Shown: in pieces, positions 8,330 to 15,439 of the stretch
Numbering within the stretch: position 1 is the first letter of the stretch
Layout: each line of letters starts with the position of its first letter
NCBI GenBank assembly: GCA_047972425.1
Contig: JBKEAR010000056.1
Span: forward strand, 1-19,664
Direction of reading: 5' to 3'
Origin: JBKEAR01 sp047972425
GTDB lineage: Bacteria; Pseudomonadota; Alphaproteobacteria; JBKEAR01
Length of the DNA stretch: 19,664 bases
Notes under the pieces: model-generated
Databases searched by the model: none
Seen by the model: only the letters and a program-made list of their open reading frames with translations
Told to the model about the DNA's origin: nothing
Program-made: the position numbers and the translations under genes

Positions 8330-9394
8330 TTATAATAATGATTTAAATGGCAGATCTGGCTCAATTGTAAATGCATCATGGAAGCCACGATCATACATAT
8401 ATTCCATTTTATCTTTATCTTCCGGCCAAATAAACTTTCCGCCAACTTCCCAAATAAAAGGTTTAAATTTATATTGGAGCCGATCCTTTTTCATATTCCA
8501 TAAAACCGTTATTTCTTTTGGATCTGCTTTAAAATTAGTCCAAATATCATGGTGAACTGGAATAACTACCGATGTATTTAAACATTCGGCCATACGTAAA
8601 ATATCAACTGAGGTCATTTTGTCGGTCATTCCCCGCGGATTTTCGCCATAAGAACCTAATGCGACATCAATATGATGGTCATTACCATGTTTGGCATAGT
8701 AATTTGAATAATGAGAATCGCCACTATGGTATAAATTACCGCCCGGTGTTTTAAATAGGTAGTTCACAGCTTTTTCATCCATTTCTTGGGGCATTTTATC
8801 TTTTAATACAATACCCGCTTTTGCTGTTACAAGCTCGGTGCGATCAAAGGCCTCTAAAACCACAATTTCAATATCACCCACTTTAACGGTATCGCCCGGT
8901 TTAACAATAATACAACGTTCTTCAGGTACCCCCCAACTTTGCCATAACCCCACACAAGTCTTTGGACCAATAAAAGGTACATTATTATCGCAATTTTGTA
9001 ATATCGCAGCCGCAACATTAGGGTCAATATGGTCACCATGGTCATGTGTTGCCAAAATAGCATCTACTTTTTTAATGGCAAAAGGATCAATCACACAAGG
9101 AACATTACGCAAATTTGGTTGCAATGCCACACAACCAATCATTCGTTGATGTTGGTGTTGCTTTTTCATTAATGGATTTGATGCTGATTTTTTTCCTGTT
9201 TGCACCCAAAGATCCACGCATATATTGGTATCACCCTCGGATTTCAGCCAAATACCCACGCAACCAAGCCACCACATGGCAAATGTACCGGGTTTTACTC
9301 TCTCTTTTTCAATCTCTTCATTTAGCCATGTTCCCCATTCGGGAAAGGTGGATAATATCCAAGACTCTCTTGTAATTTCATCAATTTTAGCCAT
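8330..9394 (-). CDS. ulaG: L-ascorbate-6-phosphate lactonase
   Basis: Opens the lactone ring of L-ascorbate-6-phosphate to give 3-keto-L-gulonate-6-phosphate, the first cytoplasmic step. It is a metallo-beta-lactamase-fold hydrolase with the metal motif HDHGDH at residues 117-122. Other family blocks are ITRESWILSTFPEWG near the start, FAMWWLGC, YHSGDSHYSNYYAKHG, DVALGSYGENPRG and the end TIEPDLPFKSLL. Length (354) and sequence are very close to E. coli UlaG as I remember it, closer than expected for distant phyla, which hints at horizontal transfer. It is the first gene of the operon, with GGAG 6 nt before the ATG. In E. coli ulaG is transcribed apart from ulaA-F; here it leads them. Confidence 0.97.
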   Translation of the reverse strand: MAKIDEITRESWILSTFPEWGTWLNEEIEKERVKPGTFAMWWLGCVGIWLKSEGDTNICVDLWVQTGKKSASNPLMKKQHQHQRMIGCVALQPNLRNVPCVIDPFAIKKVDAILATHDHGDHIDPNVAAAILQNCDNNVPFIGPKTCVGLWQSWGVPEERCIIVKPGDTVKVGDIEIVVLEAFDRTELVTAKAGIVLKDKMPQEMDEKAVNYLFKTPGGNLYHSGDSHYSNYYAKHGNDHHIDVALGSYGENPRGMTDKMTSVDILRMAECLNTSVVIPVHHDIWTNFKADPKEITVLWNMKKDRLQYKFKPFIWEVGGKFIWPEDKDKMEYMYDRGFHDAFTIEPDLPFKSLL

Positions 9395-9437
9395 AATATA
9401 CTCCGCTATTTGGTTAAAAAATTATTTATCGGATATG

Positions 9438-9466
9438 ATAATATACAAGTAAACGAAACTTTTCAA
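9438..9466 (-). promoter_or_regulatory. Promoter of the ula operon (minus strand)
   Basis: On the minus strand the -35 element TTGAAA (9466-9461) is 17 bp from the -10 element TATTAT (9443-9438), which is optimal spacing. Transcription would begin about 40 bp before the ulaG start. The -35 box is part of one of the repeated operator half-sites, so a bound regulator would block RNA polymerase. Confidence 0.6.
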
Positions 9467-9506
9467 GCATTTTCAATCATATTCAATCATATTCTTGATT
9501 GAAAAT
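9460..9506. promoter_or_regulatory. Operator cluster for the divergent DeoR-type regulator
   Basis: Three direct half-sites, TTTTCAAGCA (9460-9469), TTTTCAATCA (9470-9479) and ATTCAATCA (9481-9489), repeat at 10-11 bp, about one helical turn. An inverted half-site TGATTGAAAA follows at 9496-9505. The second and the inverted copy form a perfect 11-bp inverted repeat (9469-9479 and 9496-9506) with a 16-bp spacer. Weaker TTTTCAAAT and TTTTCAATA matches occur at 9532 and 9622. Location between the divergent ulaG and regulator genes makes the regulator the likely ligand. Confidence 0.6.
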
Positions 9507-9542
9507 ATTCGTTTATTTGGAAACATTTAATTTTCAAATGGT

Positions 9543-9548
9543 TATAAT
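9543..9548 (+). promoter_or_regulatory. -10 element for the DeoR-type regulator gene
   Basis: A perfect TATAAT lies 120 bp upstream of the regulator start. No good -35 is found 16-18 bp upstream; TTGGAA at 9517-9522 is 20 bp away. A TTTTCAAAT half-site at 9532 sits just before it, so autoregulation is plausible. Confidence 0.4.
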
Positions 9549-9668
9549 ATTTGTTTTTATTCATTTACAAAAAAGTATTTTCAGAAAAATTTATTTTTAA
9601 AATAATTGCTATTTCTATTTATTTTCAATACCATTAAAGAACAGATAATCGTTTTTAAAGGAAACATA

Positions 9669-10439
9669 ATGTCCTTAAAATTGAATTTAACAGAGCAGAA
9701 AGTCTTAACTTTTTTAGAAACACGCAATGAAGTTACCACCAAAGAAACAGCCGATTACTTGGATATTTCCGAAGCTACTGTTCGCCGTATATTTGAACAT
9801 CTCGCTCAACTAAGTTTAGTTGAGCGCATGCATGGTGGCGCGCAATTACGCACATCAAGCGCACAAATTCGTAATTTTCTAGATAAAGATAAACGCAATA
9901 ATGCTGAGAAAACCGCTATTGCTAAGTCGGCAGCGCGGGTGGTAAAAAAACGCGATTTAGTTTTCTTAAACTCCGGCTCTACAACCCTTAGAGTACCCAG
10001 CTATATATCATCGGAAAAAGTGCATATTGTCACTAACAACATGCAGCTTATTACACAAAATATTAAAGATAATATTGTATTAACCTTATTGGGTGGCAGT
10101 TTCGATAAAGTTACCCGATCCTCTACAGGGCTTATCGCGATTAATGCATTAAGCACAACATTTTCTTCCCTTACAATTTTGGGTACAAATGGGCTTCATC
10201 CGATTCATGGTATTACATCTAACTCTTTAGAAGAGGTTGAATTATCACAAAAAATGATTGAAAATACGATTGGTAAGGTCATTGTTTTAGCCGACCATGA
10301 GAAAGTTAATCGGATTGCAAATCATCAAGTATGCCCAATTGATGCCATAGATATTATTATTACCGATAATAAAACCGATAGCCATTATATTAGAGAATAT
10401 GAAGAAAGAGGTATTGAGGTCATTATTGCCAATAAATAA
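9669..10439 (+). CDS. DeoR-family transcriptional regulator of the ula operon (UlaR-like)
   Basis: Likely repressor of the divergent ascorbate operon, 256 residues. The N-terminal DeoR helix-turn-helix covers about residues 6-60 (LTEQKVLTFL to MHGGA). Its recognition helix reads EATVRRIFEHL where most family members have RRDL. The C-terminal DeoRC sugar-phosphate sensor domain follows, with NSGSTT, VTNNMQL, LLGG, LGTNGLHPIHGIT and VIVLADHEK. The start at 9669 has AAAGGA 6 nt upstream and gives the usual N-terminus; a longer reading from 9606 adds 21 residues without a good ribosome binding site. In E. coli UlaR responds to L-ascorbate-6-phosphate; the same effector is inferred here. It ends 4 bp from the convergent yraN stop. 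Confidence 0.9.
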   Translation: MSLKLNLTEQKVLTFLETRNEVTTKETADYLDISEATVRRIFEHLAQLSLVERMHGGAQLRTSSAQIRNFLDKDKRNNAEKTAIAKSAARVVKKRDLVFLNSGSTTLRVPSYISSEKVHIVTNNMQLITQNIKDNIVLTLLGGSFDKVTRSSTGLIAINALSTTFSSLTILGTNGLHPIHGITSNSLEEVELSQKMIENTIGKVIVLADHEKVNRIANHQVCPIDAIDIIITDNKTDSHYIREYEERGIEVIIANK

Positions 10440-10443
10440 CCAC

Positions 10444-10782
10444 CTACCAAGCATTTTTAATATGTTTCACGTGAAACAATGGGCGATAGATAATGAGATC
10501 AACCCGATATTCATCGGCCGCTTGGGGCTCGTTTGCAATATAGGCCTCAAAACTATGTTTTATGCGCTGTTTTTGCTGATAAGATACCGGGTCATCATTG
10601 GTATTTTGGCGCAATTTAACCTCGAATGCACATAAAATATTTCCCTTTTTTGCAATGATATCAATTTCCCCAAGCGGGCTTTGATAATTGCGCGCAATAA
10701 TCTGCCAACCTTTAAGGCGCAACCATAAAGCCACATAACGCTCACCCCAAATACCTTTGCGATAATCCGTTTTTTTGCCCAT
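10444..10782 (-). CDS. yraN: YraN/UPF0102-family putative nuclease
   Basis: Small protein of 112 residues, at the short end for the family. It has the restriction-endonuclease-like fold signature: GERYVALWL early, GEIDIIAKKG with Glu39 and Asp41, then AFEVK with Glu54 and Lys56, and later QQKQRI. The cellular role of YraN is unclear; it has been linked to DNA uptake or repair by fold and context only. It follows rsmI, as in many proteobacteria, with a 107-bp gap that holds a hairpin repeat. The residues FHVKH (103-107) are encoded by a perfect parS palindrome, so this stretch near the C-terminus may be constrained by DNA function rather than by the protein. Confidence 0.88.
   Translation of the reverse strand: MGKKTDYRKGIWGERYVALWLRLKGWQIIARNYQSPLGEIDIIAKKGNILCAFEVKLRQNTNDDPVSYQQKQRIKHSFEAYIANEPQAADEYRVDLIIYRPLFHVKHIKNAW
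10463..10478. promoter_or_regulatory. parS centromere site, perfect 16-bp palindrome, inside yraN
   Basis: TGTTTCACGTGAAACA matches the near-universal chromosomal parS consensus bound by ParB. It lies in the coding 3' end of yraN, 5.6 kb from parA. ParB loads at such sites with CTP and spreads along the DNA to organise the origin region for segregation. Confidence 0.92.
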
Positions 10783-10809
10783 CTTTAACCTATGCCCCGT
10801 ATATATTTT

Positions 10810-10849
10810 GGGGTTTCACCCCAAACCCCAGCAAAGATAATATCTTTGC
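10810..10849. repeat. Two-hairpin intergenic repeat, copy A
   Basis: GGGGT-TTC-ACCCC is followed by AAACCCC and then GCAAAGAT-AAT-ATCTTTGC, an 8-bp stem with a 3-nt loop. GGGGTTT can alternatively pair with the following AAACCCC. The same layout with a different second stem occurs at 19126-19165. It lies between rsmI and yraN and resembles REP-type intergenic elements. No long T-run follows, so it is not a standard terminator. Confidence 0.75.
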
Positions 10850-10889
10850 AATCTCATTTTCCTTATATAAAAGCAAATTTATATAAACC

Positions 10890-11762
10890 CTAATCCTGCT
10901 CTGAGCCTTGGCTCTCTTTAAGCTCAATTGCCCGCTGATAAAGCTGTTTTTTAGATATCCCCGTGGCCTCGGCAACAATATGGGTGGCATCTTTAATACG
11001 ATAATTGGCTAAAGCTTCCCTTAACAAGCTATCCACATCTATCTCTGTATCCCCTGCCCCTTTGGGTGCAACCACAAGGGTAATTTCCCCCTTAAAGCCC
11101 CCTTGTGCATTGCCATAATCGGAAAGTGCGGCGGCATTCATGCGCAAAACTTCCTCGTAACGTTTGGTAAGCTCTCGGCAAAGGGATATTTGGCGGGTAT
11201 CATCAAATATTTGGCGCATTTCATTTAATGTATCTAATATACGGTGTGGGCTTTCTAACATAATACTGGTGCAATCTAACTGATTAACCTCTTGCAAAAA
11301 TTGCTTTTTACTATGGCTTTTTGCGGGGACAAAACCCAAAAAAATAAAACGATCCGATGGCAAGGCCGAAAGCACTAATGCGGTGTTTAAACTGCTTGCA
11401 CCGGGGATATGGGTAATATAAACCCCATGGCCCGATAATATTTGCACCAATTTATAACCGGGGTCGGATATCAGGGGCGTACCGGCATCGGATATTAGTG
11501 CTAAACTTTGCCCGGCAGTTATTTTTTCTAAAATATAGGCCGATTTTTGCTCTTCATTATGGTCATGCAACGCTTGCAAGGGTTTAGAAATACCATAGGC
11601 ATTAAGCAATTTTTTGCTCACCCTTGTATCCTCGCATAAAATGACATCTGCACTCATTAATGTCTCTAGCGCATTAAGGCTTATATCCTTTAAATTACCA
11701 ATGGGTGTGGCCACAATATAAAGGCCGGCTTTTAGCGGTTTGCTTTGTAATGTAATATCCAT
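10890..11762 (-). CDS. rsmI: 16S rRNA (cytidine-1402-2'-O)-methyltransferase
   Basis: Methylates the 2'-O of C1402 in the 16S rRNA decoding centre using S-adenosylmethionine. The 290 residues match the family. The tetrapyrrole-methylase fold is shown by GLYIVATPIGNLKDIS (residues 13-28), ILCEDTRVSKKLL, LISDAGTPLISDPG, HIPGASSLNTAL, LPSDRFIFLGFVP and the conserved SPHRI. The C-terminal helical part has ATGISKKQLYQRAIEL. It starts 5 bp after the preceding exported-protein gene and is followed by yraN, the usual proteobacterial pairing. Confidence 0.96.
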   Translation of the reverse strand: MDITLQSKPLKAGLYIVATPIGNLKDISLNALETLMSADVILCEDTRVSKKLLNAYGISKPLQALHDHNEEQKSAYILEKITAGQSLALISDAGTPLISDPGYKLVQILSGHGVYITHIPGASSLNTALVLSALPSDRFIFLGFVPAKSHSKKQFLQEVNQLDCTSIMLESPHRILDTLNEMRQIFDDTRQISLCRELTKRYEEVLRMNAAALSDYGNAQGGFKGEITLVVAPKGAGDTEIDVDSLLREALANYRIKDATHIVAEATGISKKQLYQRAIELKESQGSEQD

Positions 11763-11767
11763 ATTAT

Positions 11768-13564
11768 TTAATGATCTTCATTAATCTCGTCCGAAGCTTC
11801 TTCTTCGGCCAATGGTGCTGCCACCGAGGTTGAAAGAAGCATGGCCGTTAATATGGGCATACGCTCCGCCGCCGATGGTGCGTTATTGTATAAATACCCA
11901 ATTAAATCTTGGCGCCCTAAGGCATATAAGCTACTGGTTATCGATTCCAAATAAGGCCCTGCCCCCACCATAATACTATTTTGTAATAATTGAGTCGCTT
12001 TTTCAACCAAGGCATCATTGCCCCCCATATAGCTACATAAATATAAATATTTTTCGGCCTGTAGCCATGGGTTTTCGATATTATCTATTAAACTTTCTGC
12101 TTTTACGGTTATATCATAATTAAGCAATATATCAACGGCTTGGCTACGGTTTTCATCGGCATTTCCGCCAATGATTTGCAATTGGGTTTCTATGGCCTCC
12201 ACCGGTGAATAGACCACCATGATATTCAGCCATGGGTTATAATCATGGTTGGGGAATATCTGATCTAACAGCTGTAAATTCAATGCAGGGGGCAAAATAG
12301 TATGTACAATTTGCTCGGCCGCTTGTTCATTGCCCGTCTCAGAAAAATCGATGGCAAGTTGGGTAAACACGGCATATTTCATGTTATCGCCTTGGATTTG
12401 CTGGGCTAAGGCAAGGGCGGTATCGGCGGCACCCGAGCGCAAAGCTATGAGCGATAAATCCTTATAAATATCATCGCGCTGTAGCTGGTTATCCAAGCCG
12501 TTAACCGTTTGAATGGCTTGGTCTAAATAAGCATCATCACCGGCTAAGGGTTGTGTGCCCAAATATTCTGCCATGGCCACCCATGCTTTGGCACGCACAA
12601 ACGGATTATCGATAAACTGCATGGTATTTTCGGCATATAAACGAGAGTCAGACTGCGCAAAACTGGTAACCAAACGCAAAATTAACCGATCATCGGCATT
12701 AGCCAAATCATGCTCAATTAAGGTTTGCAATTGGGGAACATATCCGGCTGATTGCAAAGCCAAGGCGGCTTCGCGCAAATTTTCTAACCCATGGGCATTA
12801 ATATCTTTTTGGAAGTTTTCGGTAATAATTTTATGGGCTTTTTGCGGAATTTCCCCCGATAAATCTACAGCATTAAAATATTGGGCATAAAGGTTAAAGC
12901 GTTCATTCATCGCCATAATATTCAGGATTGTTTCGGCAAAAGCATCCCAAGCCTCGTAATTAAGCATCTCTTGGGCTATATATTCATACCCCTGCTCTTT
13001 TTTGGTGGCATCGGCCATTTTGGCAACATTATTGCTAAGCTCTTTCCATAATTTATCCGATGGCCGCTGATTATTTTGTGCCGAATTTTGTAAGAGCTTA
13101 AACTGAATATCGCAAATCGGGTGGTCGACCAAAGCAACAATATCGCTCAGTTCTTTATCCATTTTAAGCGCTATCAGCCCCTGATAAACATCGGAGCGAC
13201 AATCAATTTGGCCATCCTTTTGGCTAAAAACCGCCAACTGCCCTTTGGCGATATTCACAATCTCCTTTAAGGCGCGTTTATCACCCATATCCATAAAAGG
13301 TGTCATAATGCGCAACAGCTGCTCCTCACTCATTTGCTCCGGATATTGGGCAACATATTCAAACAGATATTCACTATTTTGTTTGTTGGCACCTAAGGTT
13401 TCCATGGTATAAATTTGCAAGGGTAAATTTGCAAGCTCTATGGGTAAGCTTTTGTTTTCTTTATTAATATTTTCAACCAATTCTTGGGTTGGCGCAAAAG
13501 GGAGCTCCGCATTGGCGATGCCCAAACCCATAAAAATCACTGAAGCTACAATTAATTTTCTCAT
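11768..13564 (-). CDS. Exported helical-repeat (TPR-like) protein of unknown function
   Basis: I do not recognise this 598-residue protein. The N-terminus MRKLIVASVIFMGLGIANA followed by ELPFAP is a clear signal peptide with probable cleavage after Ala19, so the mature protein is likely periplasmic. The rest is rich in Ala, Leu, Gln, Asp and Glu and reads as successive amphipathic helices of 30-40 residues, as in TPR or Sel1-like solenoids. No catalytic motif or later membrane segment is visible. The C-terminus is acidic (EEEASDEINEDH). It lies between murJ and rsmI, 5 bp before rsmI. In enterobacteria the gene next to rsmI and yraN is lpoA, whose N-terminal half is also a TPR solenoid activating PBP1A. 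A similar peptidoglycan role is a positional inference only. Confidence 0.8.
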   Translation of the reverse strand: MRKLIVASVIFMGLGIANAELPFAPTQELVENINKENKSLPIELANLPLQIYTMETLGANKQNSEYLFEYVAQYPEQMSEEQLLRIMTPFMDMGDKRALKEIVNIAKGQLAVFSQKDGQIDCRSDVYQGLIALKMDKELSDIVALVDHPICDIQFKLLQNSAQNNQRPSDKLWKELSNNVAKMADATKKEQGYEYIAQEMLNYEAWDAFAETILNIMAMNERFNLYAQYFNAVDLSGEIPQKAHKIITENFQKDINAHGLENLREAALALQSAGYVPQLQTLIEHDLANADDRLILRLVTSFAQSDSRLYAENTMQFIDNPFVRAKAWVAMAEYLGTQPLAGDDAYLDQAIQTVNGLDNQLQRDDIYKDLSLIALRSGAADTALALAQQIQGDNMKYAVFTQLAIDFSETGNEQAAEQIVHTILPPALNLQLLDQIFPNHDYNPWLNIMVVYSPVEAIETQLQIIGGNADENRSQAVDILLNYDITVKAESLIDNIENPWLQAEKYLYLCSYMGGNDALVEKATQLLQNSIMVGAGPYLESITSSLYALGRQDLIGYLYNNAPSAAERMPILTAMLLSTSVAAPLAEEEASDEINEDH

Positions 13565-13597
13565 TGCCTATTACCCTTTGTTTTCCCTAGCCAAAAT

Positions 13598-13625
13598 ACT
13601 ATAACATAAAGATAAGCCTAAGCAA
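13598..13625 (-). promoter_or_regulatory. Possible promoter before the exported helical-repeat gene
   Basis: On the minus strand TTGCTT (13625-13620) and TATAGT (13603-13598) are 16 bp apart, in the 75-bp gap after murJ. The transcript would have a leader of about 27 nt. This would allow expression independent of murJ. Confidence 0.4.
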
Positions 13626-13639
13626 AGAAACAGGCAAAA

Positions 13640-15154
13640 TTAAGAGCGAAAACGCTTAAGTAATCCCAAATATTTCGCACCCACAAACCAAATGGTTAAG
13701 GCCATAAATGATAGCCCCAATAAGCTCCATAATTTTTGCCAAAAGCCCAAAACATCTATCGGGAAATAATATTGCACCAGCCATAAAATACCACCCATTA
13801 ATCCGGCTAAAAGTGCCGATTTAACAATAGAGGATTTCAGTGTGGCGCTGCCCCACCATAGTCCTTTTTTATCCAATAACATCCATAACAGCCCTGCCTG
13901 CCCCCATATGGAAACCGACGATGCTAAGGCGATATTGGCATGGCTATAACCCAATAAACGGATAAAAATGGCATTACATGTTACAAAAATGGATACAGCA
14001 AATATCGCCGAGTAAAATGGCGTTTGGGTATCACCACGGCCAAAGAATCCGGCTGATAATATCCGTATAATCATGGCCGCTGGCAAACCAATGGCATAGG
14101 CCGAAACCGCTTTGGCCACCATCAAACTATCGGTTGCACTAAATTGCCCACGCTCAAATAAAGTGCTTATGGCCAATTGCCCCATGATGATAAGCCCCAC
14201 CATGCAGGGGAAAGCCAATATGAGGGTAATCTCTAACGCCCGATTTTGGGTGGCAACCGCCCTTTTCTCTTCCCCAGCTTCTAAAGCGCGCGAGATTATG
14301 GGTAATAAAGCGGTAGATGCCGCAATGCCTATTACCCCCAAAGGCAGCTGATACAGCCTATCGGCATAATAAAGCCAGCTGTTGCCGCCCTCAATCCCCG
14401 ATGCCAAACGGGTGCTAAGCACAACGTTAATCTGATACACCCCGGCCGCCATTAGCCCCGGCAAAAGGCGGGTAAAAAATATTTTTGTTTCTGGCGTTAT
14501 CGCCGGCCACGAAAATTTGGGTAAGATATTGTTTTTATAGCAAAAATATCCAATCCATAACAGCTGCACGATGCCCGAAAATATCACCCCATAAGCATAA
14601 GCATGGGCCGGTGTGGCAAAATAACCATGAAAAAACACCAATACCACCACCATGCCCAAATTCAGGATAATCGGTAACATAGAGGCCGCAATAAATTTGG
14701 TGAGCGAGTTCATCATCGCCGCCCCCGCCGAGGCCAAGGCAACAATGAGCATATAAGGGAACATGATGCGCGCCAAGTAAACCGCCAAGCCATGATCAAT
14801 CGCTTGCCCACCGGCAATCAGATTAACCACTTGGGGCATAAAAACCTCTACCACCACCACAATCACAAATAATAATAACGTAAAGGCCAAGAGGATTTTA
14901 CTAGCCATCAGCCGAGCTTGCTCTTTACCGCTTTCTTCCAACTTGCGCGCAAATAACGGAACAAACACACTATTAAATGCCCCTTCGGCAAATAACGCCC
15001 GAAATAAATTGGGCAGGCGAAAAGCAATAACAAAGGCATCCATCAATGTGCCGCTACCAATAAACGATGCCGCCATTTGGTCGCGCACAAATCCGGTTAA
15101 TCGGCTAATTAAAGTTAGGCTCCCTAACGAGAGCATCGCTTTGCCTAATCTCAT
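13640..15154 (-). CDS. murJ: Lipid II flippase MurJ
   Basis: Integral membrane protein of 504 residues of the MATE/MOP superfamily, which moves lipid II across the inner membrane for peptidoglycan synthesis. Many hydrophobic segments are visible, about 14 as expected. Signature blocks are LTLISRLTGFVRDQ near the start, AFRLPNLFRALFAEGAFNSVFVPLFAR, the middle PLGVIGIAASTALLPIISRA, and FERGQFSATDS. The N-terminal FAEGAFN block resembles alphaproteobacterial MurJ. The C-terminus is short and basic (KRFRS). The ribosome binding site is weak. It is the first gene of the minus-strand block leading to yraN. Confidence 0.96.
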   Translation of the reverse strand: MRLGKAMLSLGSLTLISRLTGFVRDQMAASFIGSGTLMDAFVIAFRLPNLFRALFAEGAFNSVFVPLFARKLEESGKEQARLMASKILLAFTLLLFVIVVVVEVFMPQVVNLIAGGQAIDHGLAVYLARIMFPYMLIVALASAGAAMMNSLTKFIAASMLPIILNLGMVVVLVFFHGYFATPAHAYAYGVIFSGIVQLLWIGYFCYKNNILPKFSWPAITPETKIFFTRLLPGLMAAGVYQINVVLSTRLASGIEGGNSWLYYADRLYQLPLGVIGIAASTALLPIISRALEAGEEKRAVATQNRALEITLILAFPCMVGLIIMGQLAISTLFERGQFSATDSLMVAKAVSAYAIGLPAAMIIRILSAGFFGRGDTQTPFYSAIFAVSIFVTCNAIFIRLLGYSHANIALASSVSIWGQAGLLWMLLDKKGLWWGSATLKSSIVKSALLAGLMGGILWLVQYYFPIDVLGFWQKLWSLLGLSFMALTIWFVGAKYLGLLKRFRS

Positions 15155-15184
15155 TCACATATCCATCTCTTACTTATTGCGGCT

Positions 15185-15190
15185 ATTATA
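15185..15190 (-). promoter_or_regulatory. -10 element for murJ
   Basis: TATAAT on the minus strand (15190-15185), about 31 bp before the murJ start codon. No convincing -35 element is found at normal spacing. Confidence 0.4.
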
Positions 15191-15264
15191 TAAGATAAAA
15201 GTTAAAAAACTACTTTTTCATTAAAAACAACATAAACTATTGAAATATCTAAATAAAACATAAA

Positions 15265-15280
15265 AGTTTCACATGAAACA
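15265..15280. promoter_or_regulatory. parS-like site in the murJ-rsmG gap
   Basis: AGTTTCACATGAAACA differs from the parS consensus at two positions, the first base and one central base; the inner 14-mer has a single mismatch. It lies 0.8 kb upstream of parA. The central CA/TG change may weaken ParB binding. Confidence 0.6.
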
Positions 15281-15298
15281 CAGGATAGCCTGTTTGTT

Positions 15299-15318
15299 TT
15301 TATGTGCGCGCACATAAA
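15299..15318. other. 20-bp perfect palindrome between murJ and rsmG
   Basis: TTTATGTGCGCGCACATAAA is a perfect palindrome with a GC-rich centre in an otherwise AT-rich 285-bp region (15155-15439). The region also holds the murJ and rsmG promoters, a parS-like site and a small CAGG-ATAG-CCTG hairpin (15281-15292). No T-run is adjacent. A dimeric regulator site or part of a replication-control region is possible. No clear DnaA box (TTATNCACA) was seen by eye. Confidence 0.55.
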
Positions 15319-15404
15319 CTTACAATTATTTTCTACAGCTGCGTTGTTTTATGTAATTAAAACTATTGTCAATCAAAATATTTGGTAACAAGCAAAAAGA
15401 TTAT

Positions 15405-15433
15405 TTGAAACTCCTTATCAAATTCGCTATAAA
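15405..15433 (+). promoter_or_regulatory. Promoter of rsmG-parA-parB
   Basis: TTGAAA (15405-15410) and TATAAA (15428-15433) are separated by 17 bp. The -10 box ends only 6 bp before the rsmG ATG, so the transcript would begin at or next to the start codon and be leaderless. No Shine-Dalgarno sequence precedes the ATG, which agrees. Confidence 0.6.
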
Positions 15434-15439
15434 ATATCC

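Noticed and set aside
9606..9668. Longer N-terminus for the DeoR-type regulator
   Set aside because: The extra 21 residues are not part of the family, and AAAGGA is correctly spaced to the ATG at 9669.
10790..10990. A 66-codon minus-strand frame between yraN and rsmI
   Set aside because: Most of it overlaps the 3' end of rsmI in another frame, and the rest is the two-hairpin repeat; no good start signal.
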